Assembly (NCBI RefSeq): GCF_021378075.1
Contig: NZ_JAJUOS010000004.1
Span: 186,001 to 250,000, forward strand
From: Rhodobacter flavimaris
GTDB lineage: Bacteria > Pseudomonadota > Alphaproteobacteria > Rhodobacterales > Rhodobacteraceae
DNA: 64,000 nt
Reading direction: 5' to 3'
Translations under genes and position numbers: made by a program
The notes under the pieces: generated by a model
Told to the model about the DNA's origin: nothing
The model's input: the letters and a program-made list of their open reading frames with translations, nothing else
Databases searched by the model: none
Shown here: positions 50,685 to 58,805 of the stretch, in pieces
How the letters are laid out: each line of letters opens with the position of its first letter
How positions within the stretch are numbered: the first letter of the stretch is position 1

Positions 50685-50715
50685 AACGGCGGCCCGAGGG
50701 CCGCCGTTTCTTTTT
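50685..50715 (+). terminator. Bidirectional terminator between pyrF and nfeD-like gene
   Basis: A 10-bp stem AACGGCGGCC with GGCCGCCGTT and loop CGAG, then a TTTCTTTTT run. It lies 7 bases after the pyrF stop codon. Confidence 0.85.
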
Positions 50716-50723
50716 CCGCTGCA

Positions 50724-50996
50724 TCAGTTCTCGTTGATGTCGCGATCCCAGATCTTGTTCTGGCCGCTGCGCACCCCGGCAATGCGCCGTGCGATCAGCC
50801 AGGCGGGCACGGCAGTGGCCGCCATCACGAGCAGCAGCGGCGGCAGGCTGGCCCCCATGAGGCCAAGCCACACTAGAAACCCCACGACCAGCGCGCCGAT
50901 GGCGAACCCGAGCAGGAAGAAGCCGGGGATCAGCATTTCCAGCGCGCCCAGAACCACCCCTGCGGCGACCCAGAACCAGGCTTGTTGCCACAGCAT
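50724..50996 (-). CDS. NfeD-family membrane protein
   Basis: A 90-residue short NfeD-type protein: WFWVAAGVVLGALEMLIPGFFLLGFAIGALVVG gives two membrane helices, followed by a third (LLLVMAATAVPAWLIAR) and a short soluble end. It lacks the ClpP-like protease domain and the full OB domain of long NfeD proteins. NfeD genes pair with SPFH/stomatin genes. Its start overlaps the SPFH stop codon (TGATG), so they are coupled. Confidence 0.88.
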   Translation of the reverse strand: MLWQQAWFWVAAGVVLGALEMLIPGFFLLGFAIGALVVGFLVWLGLMGASLPPLLLVMAATAVPAWLIARRIAGVRSGQNKIWDRDINEN

Positions 50997-51877
50997 CACG
51001 ATTTCCCCTTGAGCAGCGTGAACGCATTGGTGAAGGCCTCAAGCGCGGCGGCCGGCAGGATCACGGTCTGCTTGCCATTACCGCTGGCGACCTCGGAAAT
51101 CGCCTCGACCTGTTTCAGCGCGACCTGATACTGCGCGGCCTCAAGCCCGTTCTTGGCGATGGCTTCAGCGATGACGCCGGTGGCGAAGGCCTCGGCTTCG
51201 GCCAGAACGCGCTTGGCCTTGGCCTCCTGCTCGGCGGCGTAAAGCTCGCCATCCGCTTGCAGTTCGACGGCGCGCTTGCGGCCCTCGGCCTCGGTCACCT
51301 GCGCTCGGCGGGCGCGCTCGGCATTGAGCTGTTGCAGCATCGCGGCGCGGGTGGCCTCGTCGAGGTTCACGTCGAGGATCTCGGCGCGGGTGACCTCGAT
51401 CCCCCAGTCATCGACCACATTCGCCAGGTTGTCCTGAATCGTGCCGATCAGCCCCGCGCGGTTCGACTGGACGGTGTCCAGCTCCATCTTGCCGATCTCG
51501 GAACGCACGATGCCCGCCACGGTGGTGGCGATGGCCGCGTCCACGTCGCGGATGCGGTAGACGGTCTTTTCCGGCTCGGTGATGCGGTAGAAGACCGAGG
51601 TCTCGACCTGCACCAGCACGTTGTCGGCGGTGATCGCATCCTGCCGGGTCGAGGGCAGCTGACGCTCAAGGATCGAGATGCGATGCGCGACCCGATCAAG
51701 GAAGGGCACGATGAAGTTGATGCCCGGCCCCAGAACGGCGCGCAGGCGGCCGAACCGCTCGACCACGTGTTTTTCGGATTGCGGAACGATGCGGACGCCC
51801 AGAAATACCGAGAGGGCAAAAAAACCGGCAAGCGCCAGAAGCACGATATTGCCGCCGCTGATGGTCTCAAGTGGCAT
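50996..51877 (-). CDS. SPFH/stomatin-family membrane protein
   Basis: A 293-residue stomatin-like protein (QmcA type). One N-terminal helix (NIVLLALAGFFALSVFLGVRIV) precedes the SPFH domain with VVERFGRLRAVLGPGINFIVPF and IVRSEIGKMELDTVQSNR. The Ala/Glu-rich helix (about 190-250, ERARRAQVTEAEGRKRAVEL) drives oligomerisation in the family. It is coupled with the NfeD-like gene; together they form membrane-organising complexes in other bacteria. The ATG at 51877 is preferred over an upstream frame. Confidence 0.92.
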   Translation of the reverse strand: MPLETISGGNIVLLALAGFFALSVFLGVRIVPQSEKHVVERFGRLRAVLGPGINFIVPFLDRVAHRISILERQLPSTRQDAITADNVLVQVETSVFYRITEPEKTVYRIRDVDAAIATTVAGIVRSEIGKMELDTVQSNRAGLIGTIQDNLANVVDDWGIEVTRAEILDVNLDEATRAAMLQQLNAERARRAQVTEAEGRKRAVELQADGELYAAEQEAKAKRVLAEAEAFATGVIAEAIAKNGLEAAQYQVALKQVEAISEVASGNGKQTVILPAAALEAFTNAFTLLKGKS

Positions 51878-51939
51878 GGACGATGTCTCCCTCAAAATTC
51901 GCCCGGGATTATGCGGGCGCAGCGAAACTCTGAAAAGGC

Positions 51940-52092
51940 TTATTTCGCGGGTAGCAGCTTCACCCCGACCAGCGCCAGAACGGCCAGAACGGCCCAACCA
52001 CCGGGGCGGCTGATCAACCAGATGGAAATCGCGACGATCCAGAGCACGAGGCGCGATGCGCCAAGCCCGAGGAACGCAAGCAGCGCGGGCAT
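51940..52092 (-). CDS. Small membrane protein, 50 residues
   Basis: A hydrophobic 50-residue protein with two probable helices (RLVLWIVAISIWLISRP and GWAVLAVLALVGVKLL). Its ATG overlaps the original stop of the GlsB-like gene as TGATG, and its stop lies 62 bases before the SPFH gene, in one minus-strand series. I know no family. The consistent coding direction and coupling make it likely real. Confidence 0.6.
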   Translation of the reverse strand: MPALLAFLGLGASRLVLWIVAISIWLISRPGGWAVLAVLALVGVKLLPAK

Positions 52093-52329
52093 CAGCGGCT
52101 ACCGTAGCGGCGCCAGAGCCAGATCAGCGCCATTGCCCCCAGCACAGCGCCGACAAAGCCCGACATCCAGCCGGTGATCGTCAGGAAAAAAGCGCAGCGT
52201 CAGACCGCCAATCAGCGCGCCAAAGATGCCGATCGCGATGGTTGTCGGAATATCGGTTTCCATTTTCATGGCGCGCGTGGCGATAAAACCCGCCGCCGCG
52301 CCGATGATGATGAGGGCAATGATGTTCAT
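52092..52329 (-). pseudogene. GlsB/YeaQ/YmgE-family gene with +1 frameshift
   Basis: The N-terminal part (MNIIALIIIGAAAGFIATRA) reads as a three-helix GlsB/transglycosylase-associated membrane protein. At a run of six T on the coding strand (52191-52186) the frame is lost. Dropping one T restores ITGWMSGFVGAVLGAMAL and the end IWLWRRYGSR, stopping at 52092 in TGATG overlap with the next gene. The repaired protein would be 78 residues, the family norm. The unshifted frame runs on with an unrelated tail. It may be a sequencing error, a phase-variable tract or a recent mutation. Confidence 0.8.
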
Positions 52330-52418
52330 GGGCGCCTCCGTTGGTCCGATCAATATGGGGGAGGGAGTGCGGCGCGAAAAGGGGAGCCGGGGTCAGGATT
52401 TCCCCCGTTGCGGGCCGC

Positions 52419-53312
52419 TCAGAGCCGCGCGGGCAGGCTCAGGCCCTTGAGCACCTCGGCTGCGGGCATCGGGCGCTTGCCCTCGCGCTGCGCATCCAGC
52501 ACCTCAAGCGCGCCTTCGCCGCAGGCGACGGTGAAGCCGCCCAGAACCTCGCCCGGTGCGCCTTGGCCCGAAGCCGGGGCGGCGCGCAGGATCTTGACCC
52601 GCTCGCCCGCAATCTCGCACCAGGCGCCGGGGAAGGGCGAGAGGCCGTTGATCTGCCGCACCAGTTCGGGCGCGGGGCGGGACCAGTCTATCCGCGCCTC
52701 GGCCTTGTCGATCTTGGAGGCATAGGTCACACCCGCCTCGGGTTGCGGATCGGGCGTAAGGGTCTCAAGGCGATCCAGCGCCTCAAGGATCATCCGCGCG
52801 CCCATGGTCGAGAGGCGATCATGCAGCGCGCCGGTGGTTTCGGTCTCGCCAATCGGCGTGGCTTCGTGCAGCAGGACCGGGCCGGTGTCGAGACCCGCCT
52901 CCATCTGCATGATGCAGATGCCGGTCTCGGCGTCGCCCGCCATGATCGCGCGGTGAATGGGCGCGGCCCCGCGCCAACGCGGCAAGAGCGAGGCATGGAT
53001 ATTCAGGCAGCCATGACGCGGCGCGTCCAGCACCGCCTGCGGCAGGATCAGGCCATAGGCCACGACCACGGCCACATCGGCGTTCAGCGCGGCGAAAGCG
53101 GCGCGGTCTTCCACGGCCTTGAAGTTCAGCGGCGTGCGCACCTCGATGCCAAGCGCCTCGGCGCGGGCATGGAGGGGAGAGGGGCGTTCCTTCTTGCCCC
53201 GGCCCGCCGGGCGCGGGGGCTGCGAGTAGATGGCAACTACATCATGTTCAGCCGCCAGCGCCTCCAGCACCGGGACCGAGAAATCGGGAGTGCCCATGAA
53301 GATGACGCGCAT
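52419..53312 (-). CDS. fmt: Methionyl-tRNA formyltransferase
   Basis: A 297-residue enzyme that formylates initiator Met-tRNA with 10-formyl-THF. Seen: [18 protein letters not shown], the catalytic region [17 protein letters not shown] with Asn, His and later Asp in GLDTGP, and a C-terminal OB-like domain starting near [15 protein letters not shown]. It starts 3 bases after the stop of the deformylase-like gene, in the usual def-fmt coupling. Confidence 0.96.
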   Translation of the reverse strand: MRVIFMGTPDFSVPVLEALAAEHDVVAIYSQPPRPAGRGKKERPSPLHARAEALGIEVRTPLNFKAVEDRAAFAALNADVAVVVAYGLILPQAVLDAPRHGCLNIHASLLPRWRGAAPIHRAIMAGDAETGICIMQMEAGLDTGPVLLHEATPIGETETTGALHDRLSTMGARMILEALDRLETLTPDPQPEAGVTYASKIDKAEARIDWSRPAPELVRQINGLSPFPGAWCEIAGERVKILRAAPASGQGAPGEVLGGFTVACGEGALEVLDAQREGKRPMPAAEVLKGLSLPARL

Positions 53313-53315
53313 GGC

Positions 53316-53816
53316 TTACCTTTTCGAAAGTTTGGCCGACTTCTGCACCAGCATCTTGCGCCGCAGGGGCGAGAGGTGATCGACATAGGTCTTGCCGTTC
53401 AGGTGGTCGATCTGGTGCTGCACCGAGGTCGCCCAGAGGCCGACGAAATCGCGGTCTTCCATCTCGCCCTGATCGTTGAGGAAACGCACGGTGACGGCGC
53501 GCGGGCGCTCGATCGTGGCGAAGACGCCGGGCAGGTTGGGGCTGGCCTCATCGTGGCGGCGCATCTGCACCGAGGCGTGCAGCACCTCGGGGTTGGCCAT
53601 GCGCACGGCCTGACCGCGCTTGTCCGAGGCATCGACCACGGCCAGACGCATCATGATGCCGATTTGCGGCGCAGCAAGGCCCACGCCGGGCATCGCCTCC
53701 ATCGTCTCGATCATGTCGTCCCAGATCATCCGCACGGTCTCGGTGATCTGCTCGACCGGCTCGGCGGCAGTGTGCAGGCGCTTGTCTTCGTAGGGGATGA
53801 AGGGGCGGACGGCCAT
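53316..53816 (-). CDS. Peptide-deformylase-like protein lacking catalytic residues
   Basis: A 166-residue deformylase fold. Motif I is kept (MPGVGLAAPQIG, residues 42-53). Motif II, normally EGCLS with the metal Cys, reads SPNLPGV (92-98), and motif III, normally HExDH, reads QHQIDHLNG (133-141) with the catalytic Glu replaced by Gln135. Without Cys and Glu it should not deformylate. The start overlaps the stop of the true deformylase gene as TGATG. Possible roles are ribosome binding or regulation of Def; family members elsewhere in the order seem to share these changes, but that is memory rather than a search. Confidence 0.88.
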   Translation of the reverse strand: MAVRPFIPYEDKRLHTAAEPVEQITETVRMIWDDMIETMEAMPGVGLAAPQIGIMMRLAVVDASDKRGQAVRMANPEVLHASVQMRRHDEASPNLPGVFATIERPRAVTVRFLNDQGEMEDRDFVGLWATSVQHQIDHLNGKTYVDHLSPLRRKMLVQKSAKLSKR

Positions 53817-54349
53817 CAGGCTTCCTTCACGCCGCGCGCCCGCTCGCGCTTGAGCTTTTCCATCTTGCGCGTGATCATCGAGCGCTTCATCGCGCCCAGA
53901 TAGTCGATGAAGAGCTTGCCGTTCAGGTGGTCGTTTTCATGCTGCGCGCAGGTCGCCCAGAGGCCGTCGAACTGTTCCTCGTGCATCTGCCCGTCAAGGC
54001 CCAGCCAGCGCATCCGCACCTCTTTCGGGCGGGTGACCTCGGCATATTGCTCGGGGATCGAGAGGCAGCCTTCTTCATAGACGTTGGTCTCTTCCGAGGT
54101 CCAGGTGACCTCGGGGTTGATCAGCACCATGGGCTGCGGCGCGGCGGTGTTGTCCTTGACGCAATCCATAACGAAAACCCGCTTGAGCACGCCCACCTGC
54201 GGCGCGGCAAGGCCCACGCCGGGCGCGTCATACATGGTGGCCAGCATGTCGTCGGCAAGCTTGCGCACTTCGTCGTCAACGGTGACGACGGGGTCGCAAA
54301 GCTTCTTGAGCCTCGGGTCGGGATGGATCAGGATCGGGCGAATGGTCAT
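53816..54349 (-). CDS. def: Peptide deformylase
   Basis: A 177-residue iron/zinc enzyme removing the formyl group from nascent proteins. All three motifs are intact: GVGLAAPQVG (44-53), EGCLSIPEQ (93-101, metal Cys95) and AQHENDHLNG (135-144, His137, Glu138, His141). The ATG at 54349 is the natural start; the longer open frame is discarded. It is the first gene in the minus-strand run def, def-like, fmt. Confidence 0.97.
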   Translation of the reverse strand: MTIRPILIHPDPRLKKLCDPVVTVDDEVRKLADDMLATMYDAPGVGLAAPQVGVLKRVFVMDCVKDNTAAPQPMVLINPEVTWTSEETNVYEEGCLSIPEQYAEVTRPKEVRMRWLGLDGQMHEEQFDGLWATCAQHENDHLNGKLFIDYLGAMKRSMITRKMEKLKRERARGVKEA

Positions 54350-54431
54350 AGCCCGTGATGTAGGCGATGGAGGCTTGTGGCGCAATGGTCGGGTTCGGAT
54401 GGAACGATTTTCCATCGTGCTTCGCAATATA

Positions 54432-54457
54432 GGAACCATGTTCCAATAATTTATAAT
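54432..54457 (+). promoter_or_regulatory. Candidate promoter and dyad upstream of the patB-like gene
   Basis: A TATAAT sequence (54452-54457) lies in an AT-rich patch rare in this window, 66 bases before the start. A perfect dyad GGAAC-CAT-GTTCC (54432-54444) sits just upstream of it, placed like an operator. I see no matching -35 box at standard spacing. Confidence 0.4.
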
Positions 54458-54523
54458 GCATTGGGAGGTCGTGCTATATTACCTAGCAAATCAGGAAAAT
54501 CTTGCCTCTGGAAGGGTGGAGAC

Positions 54524-55732
54524 ATGAACCAGGCCCCGAATCGTGCCGCCCTAACGGCCGCCCCGAACTTCGACGAAGTGATCGACCGGGTGGGCACCCA
54601 TTCGTCCAAATGGGACGGAATGCAAGGCATCTACGGCGTCAGCCCGCGCGAGGGGATCGCGATGTGGGTCGCCGATATGGACTTTCGCCCCCCGGCCTGC
54701 GTGCAGCGCGCGCTTGAGGGCATGACCCAGCACGGGGTCTATGGCTACTGGGGCGACAACCGCGATTATCACGCCGCGATCCAGTGGTGGATGGCCACCC
54801 GTCACGGCTGGCAGGTCGAGCCCGAGTGGATCTTTACCACCCATGGCCTCGTGAACGGCACCGCGCTTTGCGTCGATGCCTTCACCGCGCCGGGCGACGG
54901 GGTGGTGCTGATGACCCCGGTCTATCACGCCTTTGCACGGGTGATCCGCGCTGCGGGCCGCACCGTGGTCGAATGCCCGCTCAAGCGTGTCGATGGCCGC
55001 TACGAGATGGATTTCGACGCCTGGGACGCGCAGATGGACGGCTCGGCCAGGATGATGATCCTGTGCTCGCCGCATAACCCCGGTGGCCGCGTCTGGACTG
55101 CGGACGAACTGCGCGCCGCCGCCGAATTCGCGCGCCGCCACAACCTTGTTCTGGTCTCGGACGAGATCCACCATGACCTGGTGATGCCCGGCGGGCGCAA
55201 GCATATCCCGATGGCGGTGGCCGAGCCCGATATGCCGCTGGTGATGATGACTGCCACCACCAAGACCTTCAACGTCGCGGGCGGGCTGACGGGCAATGTC
55301 ATCATCGCCGACCCCGAGCTGCGCAAGCGGTTCGGTGCGCGCATGGCGGCGATGGGCATTTCGCCCAATAGCTTTGGCCTGACGATGGCGACGGCGGCCT
55401 ATTCGCCCGAAGGGGCGGCCTGGGTCGATGCGCTGCTGGCCTATCTCGACGGGAACCGGAAGATTTTCGATGCGGGCGTGAATGCGATCCCCGGACTGCG
55501 ATCGATGCCGCTTGAGGCGACCTATCTTGCCTGGGTCGATTTCGAAGGCACGGGAATGGCGCGCGAGGAGTTCCTTGCGCGGGTCGAGAAGGACGCGAAG
55601 ATTGCCGTCAATCATGGCGCCACCTTCGGTCTGGGGGGCGAGGACTTCCTGCGCTTCAACCTCGCGACGCCGCGCGCGCGGGTCGAGGAAGCCGTGACCC
55701 GCTTGCAAAACGCCTTCGCCGATTTGCAGTGA
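54524..55732 (+). CDS. PatB/MalY-type PLP-dependent C-S lyase
   Basis: A 402-residue fold-type I PLP enzyme of the MalY/PatB subgroup: MWVADMDFRPPACVQRAL, TTHGLVNGTALCVDAFTAPGDGV, CSPHNPGGRVWTADEL, LVSDEIHHDLVMPG and the PLP Lys in TATTKTFNVAGG. Members act as cystathionine beta-lyases or C-S lyases on cysteine conjugates. The ATG at 54524 has GGGTGGAG upstream; the longer frame is discounted. Its stop codon overlaps the next start by one base. Confidence 0.9.
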   Translation: MNQAPNRAALTAAPNFDEVIDRVGTHSSKWDGMQGIYGVSPREGIAMWVADMDFRPPACVQRALEGMTQHGVYGYWGDNRDYHAAIQWWMATRHGWQVEPEWIFTTHGLVNGTALCVDAFTAPGDGVVLMTPVYHAFARVIRAAGRTVVECPLKRVDGRYEMDFDAWDAQMDGSARMMILCSPHNPGGRVWTADELRAAAEFARRHNLVLVSDEIHHDLVMPGGRKHIPMAVAEPDMPLVMMTATTKTFNVAGGLTGNVIIADPELRKRFGARMAAMGISPNSFGLTMATAAYSPEGAAWVDALLAYLDGNRKIFDAGVNAIPGLRSMPLEATYLAWVDFEGTGMAREEFLARVEKDAKIAVNHGATFGLGGEDFLRFNLATPRARVEEAVTRLQNAFADLQ

Positions 55733-56262
55733 TGCTCCGGCGGCTGGCGCGGATTTTCTCGGGTCTTACGCTGGCCGTGTTAATCGCGGGCGTGGTGGCG
55801 ATCGTGCTGCCGCGCCCGCAGCCGCCTTTGCCGCCGCTTGCCGGGCCGGTCAGCCGCATTGTCGTTGAAAAGGCCGCGCGGCGGATGACTGTTTACACCG
55901 GCGATCAGGTAGCACGCGTCTATCGCGTCAGGCTGGGCTTCGCACCCGAGGGCGACAAGCTGCGCCAAGGCGACGGGCGCACGCCCGAGGGCACCTTCCG
56001 CATCGACCGGCGCAATGCCTCCAGCGCCTATCACCTGTCTTTGGGCATCGACTACCCGCAGAAAGAAGACAGCGCCCGTGCGGCGGCGGCCGGGGTCGAT
56101 CCGGGCGGTGATATCTTCTTTCACGGCCAGCCCAACATCCTGCCGGCTGGTGTGACGCTTGGCCATGACTGGACGGCCGGATGCATCGCGCTTGCAGATG
56201 CCGAGATCGAGGAGTTGTTCGCGGCCACGCCCCTTGGTGCGCGCGTTGATATCCTGCCCTGA
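55732..56262 (+). CDS. L,D-transpeptidase family protein (YkuD)
   Basis: A 176-residue protein with an N-terminal hydrophobic anchor (LARIFSGLTLAVLIAGVVAIVL) and a YkuD domain: FHGQPN, then HDWTAGCIALADAEIEELF with the nucleophile Cys151 and nearby His145. L,D-transpeptidases cross-link peptidoglycan or attach lipoproteins. The usual SHGC is TAGC here. The start overlaps the patB-like stop as TGATG, so the two are coupled. Confidence 0.9.
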   Translation: MLRRLARIFSGLTLAVLIAGVVAIVLPRPQPPLPPLAGPVSRIVVEKAARRMTVYTGDQVARVYRVRLGFAPEGDKLRQGDGRTPEGTFRIDRRNASSAYHLSLGIDYPQKEDSARAAAAGVDPGGDIFFHGQPNILPAGVTLGHDWTAGCIALADAEIEELFAATPLGARVDILP

Positions 56263-56265
56263 GCC

Positions 56266-56613
56266 TCAGGCCGAGGGCAGGTATCCGACCGGCGCATCGT
56301 CGGGGCGCACGAAATCCAGCGGCGCGCGATCAGCCACCGGGGTTTCGCGCTTGACGGAGCAGATCAGCTCATCCCCGTCGATGTCCGAGGCCACGATCAG
56401 CGCGCTGGCGATATGCCGCCCGCCCTCGTAAAGCTCCACATGTCCGCGCAGATGGCTCACCTGGCTGGCGTCCAGCGCGAAGCCACCGCGCCAGCGGCGC
56501 AGCACCGGCAACACCTCGTCGCCGGTGTGAATGCGCAGACGTGACTTGCGGCCTCCCTCGGGCCGATAGGCGGCACGCAGAGCCGCCACGAGATCTTTCG
56601 GCAGAATCTCCAT
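56266..56613 (-). CDS. Conserved hypothetical protein, 115 residues
   Basis: A short protein beginning MEILPKDLVAALRAAY, with LRIHTGDEVLPVLRRW, HVELYEGGRHIASALIVAS and a central CSVKRETPV. I do not recognise a family. No signal peptide or membrane segment is visible. A strong AGGAGG site lies directly before 56613; the apparent upstream start uses TTG inside that site. It is convergent with the L,D-transpeptidase, 3 bases apart. Confidence 0.65.
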   Translation of the reverse strand: MEILPKDLVAALRAAYRPEGGRKSRLRIHTGDEVLPVLRRWRGGFALDASQVSHLRGHVELYEGGRHIASALIVASDIDGDELICSVKRETPVADRAPLDFVRPDDAPVGYLPSA

Positions 56614-56787
56614 CTCCCCCTCCTGCAACGAATCCCCCTAGGGGATATCCTGCGCCTGAAAGAATAAAAATCAAGTTTATCAAAAGTATGACGGTGGGTT
56701 CGGAGCGCTCCGGGCGGCCTTCGCAACGCTGTTGCGATGCTGCCGCGCAGCGACTAGCCTTGGTCTATTCGAGTGCCGGAGGATTTC

Positions 56788-57954
56788 ATGCGCCCCTTTA
56801 TTGCCGCCCTCATCTGGGGTCTTTGCCTGCCCTTGGCCGCCGCTGCGCAATGCGGGGGCGATTTCGGGGCCTTTGTTCAAGACCTGAAGGCCGAGATCCG
56901 GGGGCAGGGGTTGAGCGAGGTGCAGGCGGACGCCTTCCTGCGTGGTGTGCGTCAGGATGCGCGGGTGCTGAAGGCCGACCGCGCGCAGGGCGTTTTTCGC
57001 AAGAATTTCATCGAGTTCTCACAATCCCTGATCAGTCAGAACCGGCTGACCAATGGCGCCAGGAACAGCCAGAAATACAAGGCGGTCTTCGACCGGATTG
57101 AGCGCGAATACGGCGTGTCGCGCGGGGTGCTGCTGGCCTTCTGGGCGCTTGAGACCGATTACGGCGCGGTGCAGGGCGATTTCAACACGCGCGACGCGCT
57201 GGTCACGCTCGCCCATGATTGCCGCCGCCCCGAACTGTTCCGCCCGCAGGTTCTGGCTGCCGCCGAGCTATACCGGCGCGGCGATTTCGACCCGCAACGC
57301 ACCGCTGGGGCCTGGGCAGGCGAGATCGGGCAGGTGCAGATGCTGCCCGACGATATCCTGCGCAACGGGGTCGATGGCGATGGCGACGGGCATGTCACGC
57401 TCAAGACCTCGGCGCCCGATGCGCTGATGTCGGGGGCAAAGATGCTGCGCGATCTGGGGTGGCGCAAGGGCGAGCCCTGGATGCAAGAGATCGTGGTGCC
57501 CGAGGGGCTCGACTGGTCGAAGACGGGAATGGGGGTGGCGCTCGATACTGCAGACTGGGCGCGCATGGGGGTCAGCGCGCGCGAGGGGGCGCTGGCCTCG
57601 GGCAAGGGCTCGGTCCTGTTGCCGATGGGGCGCAAGGGCCCGGCCTTCATGGTCTATCCGAATTTCCAGGTTCTGTTCGAGTGGAACAAAAGCTTTGTCT
57701 ACGTCACCACCGCGGCGTATTTCGCGACGCGGCTGGAGGGCGCCGCGCGCTTCGATCCGGGCCGCCCCGAGGCCGGGCTGAGCGCCGAGCAGATGAAGGC
57801 CTTGCAGCAGAAGCTGTCGGCACGCGGCTACGATGTGGGCGCGGTCGACGGCATCCTGGGGGCGCGCACCCGCGATGCGGTCCAGCGCGAGCAGATGCGT
57901 CTGGGCCTGCCCGCGGATGCCTGGCCGACTGCGGCACTGTTGTCCCGGTTGTGA
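56788..57954 (+). CDS. MltB-type lytic murein transglycosylase with peptidoglycan-binding domain
   Basis: A 388-residue exported enzyme with a signal peptide (1-20). The GH103/MltB catalytic domain has Glu122 in LLAFWALETDYG, and GQVQMLPDDIL and NFQVLFEWNKSFVYV follow. The last 70 residues are a PG_binding_1 domain (LQQKLSARGYDVGAVDGILGA). It cleaves peptidoglycan glycan to 1,6-anhydro-muropeptides. Unlike MltB no lipobox is clear; a Cys at 22 lies directly after an AAAQ stretch. MlaA and MlaC homologues follow in the same direction. Confidence 0.92.
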   Translation: MRPFIAALIWGLCLPLAAAAQCGGDFGAFVQDLKAEIRGQGLSEVQADAFLRGVRQDARVLKADRAQGVFRKNFIEFSQSLISQNRLTNGARNSQKYKAVFDRIEREYGVSRGVLLAFWALETDYGAVQGDFNTRDALVTLAHDCRRPELFRPQVLAAAELYRRGDFDPQRTAGAWAGEIGQVQMLPDDILRNGVDGDGDGHVTLKTSAPDALMSGAKMLRDLGWRKGEPWMQEIVVPEGLDWSKTGMGVALDTADWARMGVSAREGALASGKGSVLLPMGRKGPAFMVYPNFQVLFEWNKSFVYVTTAAYFATRLEGAARFDPGRPEAGLSAEQMKALQQKLSARGYDVGAVDGILGARTRDAVQREQMRLGLPADAWPTAALLSRL

Positions 57955-58064
57955 CGCGCGCTTGCCTTGTTTCCGCCTGCGCGCGGGACTAATTTGAATA
58001 GATGTAGTGAATTGGAATCTCGGCATTTGGACATTGACCGCCAGCGGTCGGATTGGGGGGTAAG

Positions 58065-58805
58065 ATGCAGTCGCTGACCTTGCAAACCGGGGCTTTGGCC
58101 GTCTGTGCGGTGCTGGCGGGCTGTGGCGGGGCCCCGCCGCAGGAGGAGCAGTTCTGGGATCCCCATGAGGAGCAGAACCGCTCGACGCATGAGTTCAACA
58201 AGAATCTCGATCAGGTTTTCGCCACCGCAATCAAGCCCATTGTGCTGCCAGATCCGGTCTTCGTGGGCTTCTCGAATGCCTCAAGCAACCTCGGCCTGCC
58301 CAGCAAGGTCGTCAATTCCGTGCTTCAAGGGCGGGCGGAGCCAGCGGTCGAGAATACGCTGCGCTTCGTGATCAACTCCACCATCGGGATCGGCGGCCTG
58401 TTCGATCCGGCTGGTTCCGTCTTCGGTCTGCACGAGACCGACACCGATTTCGGCGAGACGCTCTACGTCTGGGGCTGGAGTGAGGGGGCCTATATCGTGC
58501 TGCCCGTTGTCGGCCCCTCGACCGAGCGCGATGCCGTCGGCTGGCTGGTCGATCTCGCGCTCGACCCGGTGAATGTGATGTTCGAAGGGCAGGATGCCGT
58601 TGCCGTCACCGGCGTGCGGATCGCGGGCAAGATCGCGGACCGCAAGCGCTTTGGCGACACGGTCGATTCGGTGCTTCATGAAAGCGCCGACAGCTATGCC
58701 CAGACCCGGCTGCTTTACCTGCAAAGCCGCCGCTACCAGCTTTCCGGCAGGCAGGAAAACGATGCAGACGCCTTTGACCCCTACGAGGATCCCTATGCGG
58801 AATGA
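58065..58805 (+). CDS. mlaA: MlaA (VacJ) family outer-membrane lipoprotein
   Basis: A 246-residue lipoprotein (lipobox LAGC, Cys20) of the MlaA family, which takes mislocalised phospholipids from the outer leaflet. Blocks are NRSTHEFNKNLDQVFATAI, NLGLPSKVVNSVLQG, RFVINSTIGIGGLFDPA and YIVLPVVGPSTERDA. Its end overlaps the MlaC-like gene by 11 bases. The inner-membrane MlaFEDB genes are not in the window. Confidence 0.93.
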   Translation: MQSLTLQTGALAVCAVLAGCGGAPPQEEQFWDPHEEQNRSTHEFNKNLDQVFATAIKPIVLPDPVFVGFSNASSNLGLPSKVVNSVLQGRAEPAVENTLRFVINSTIGIGGLFDPAGSVFGLHETDTDFGETLYVWGWSEGAYIVLPVVGPSTERDAVGWLVDLALDPVNVMFEGQDAVAVTGVRIAGKIADRKRFGDTVDSVLHESADSYAQTRLLYLQSRRYQLSGRQENDADAFDPYEDPYAE

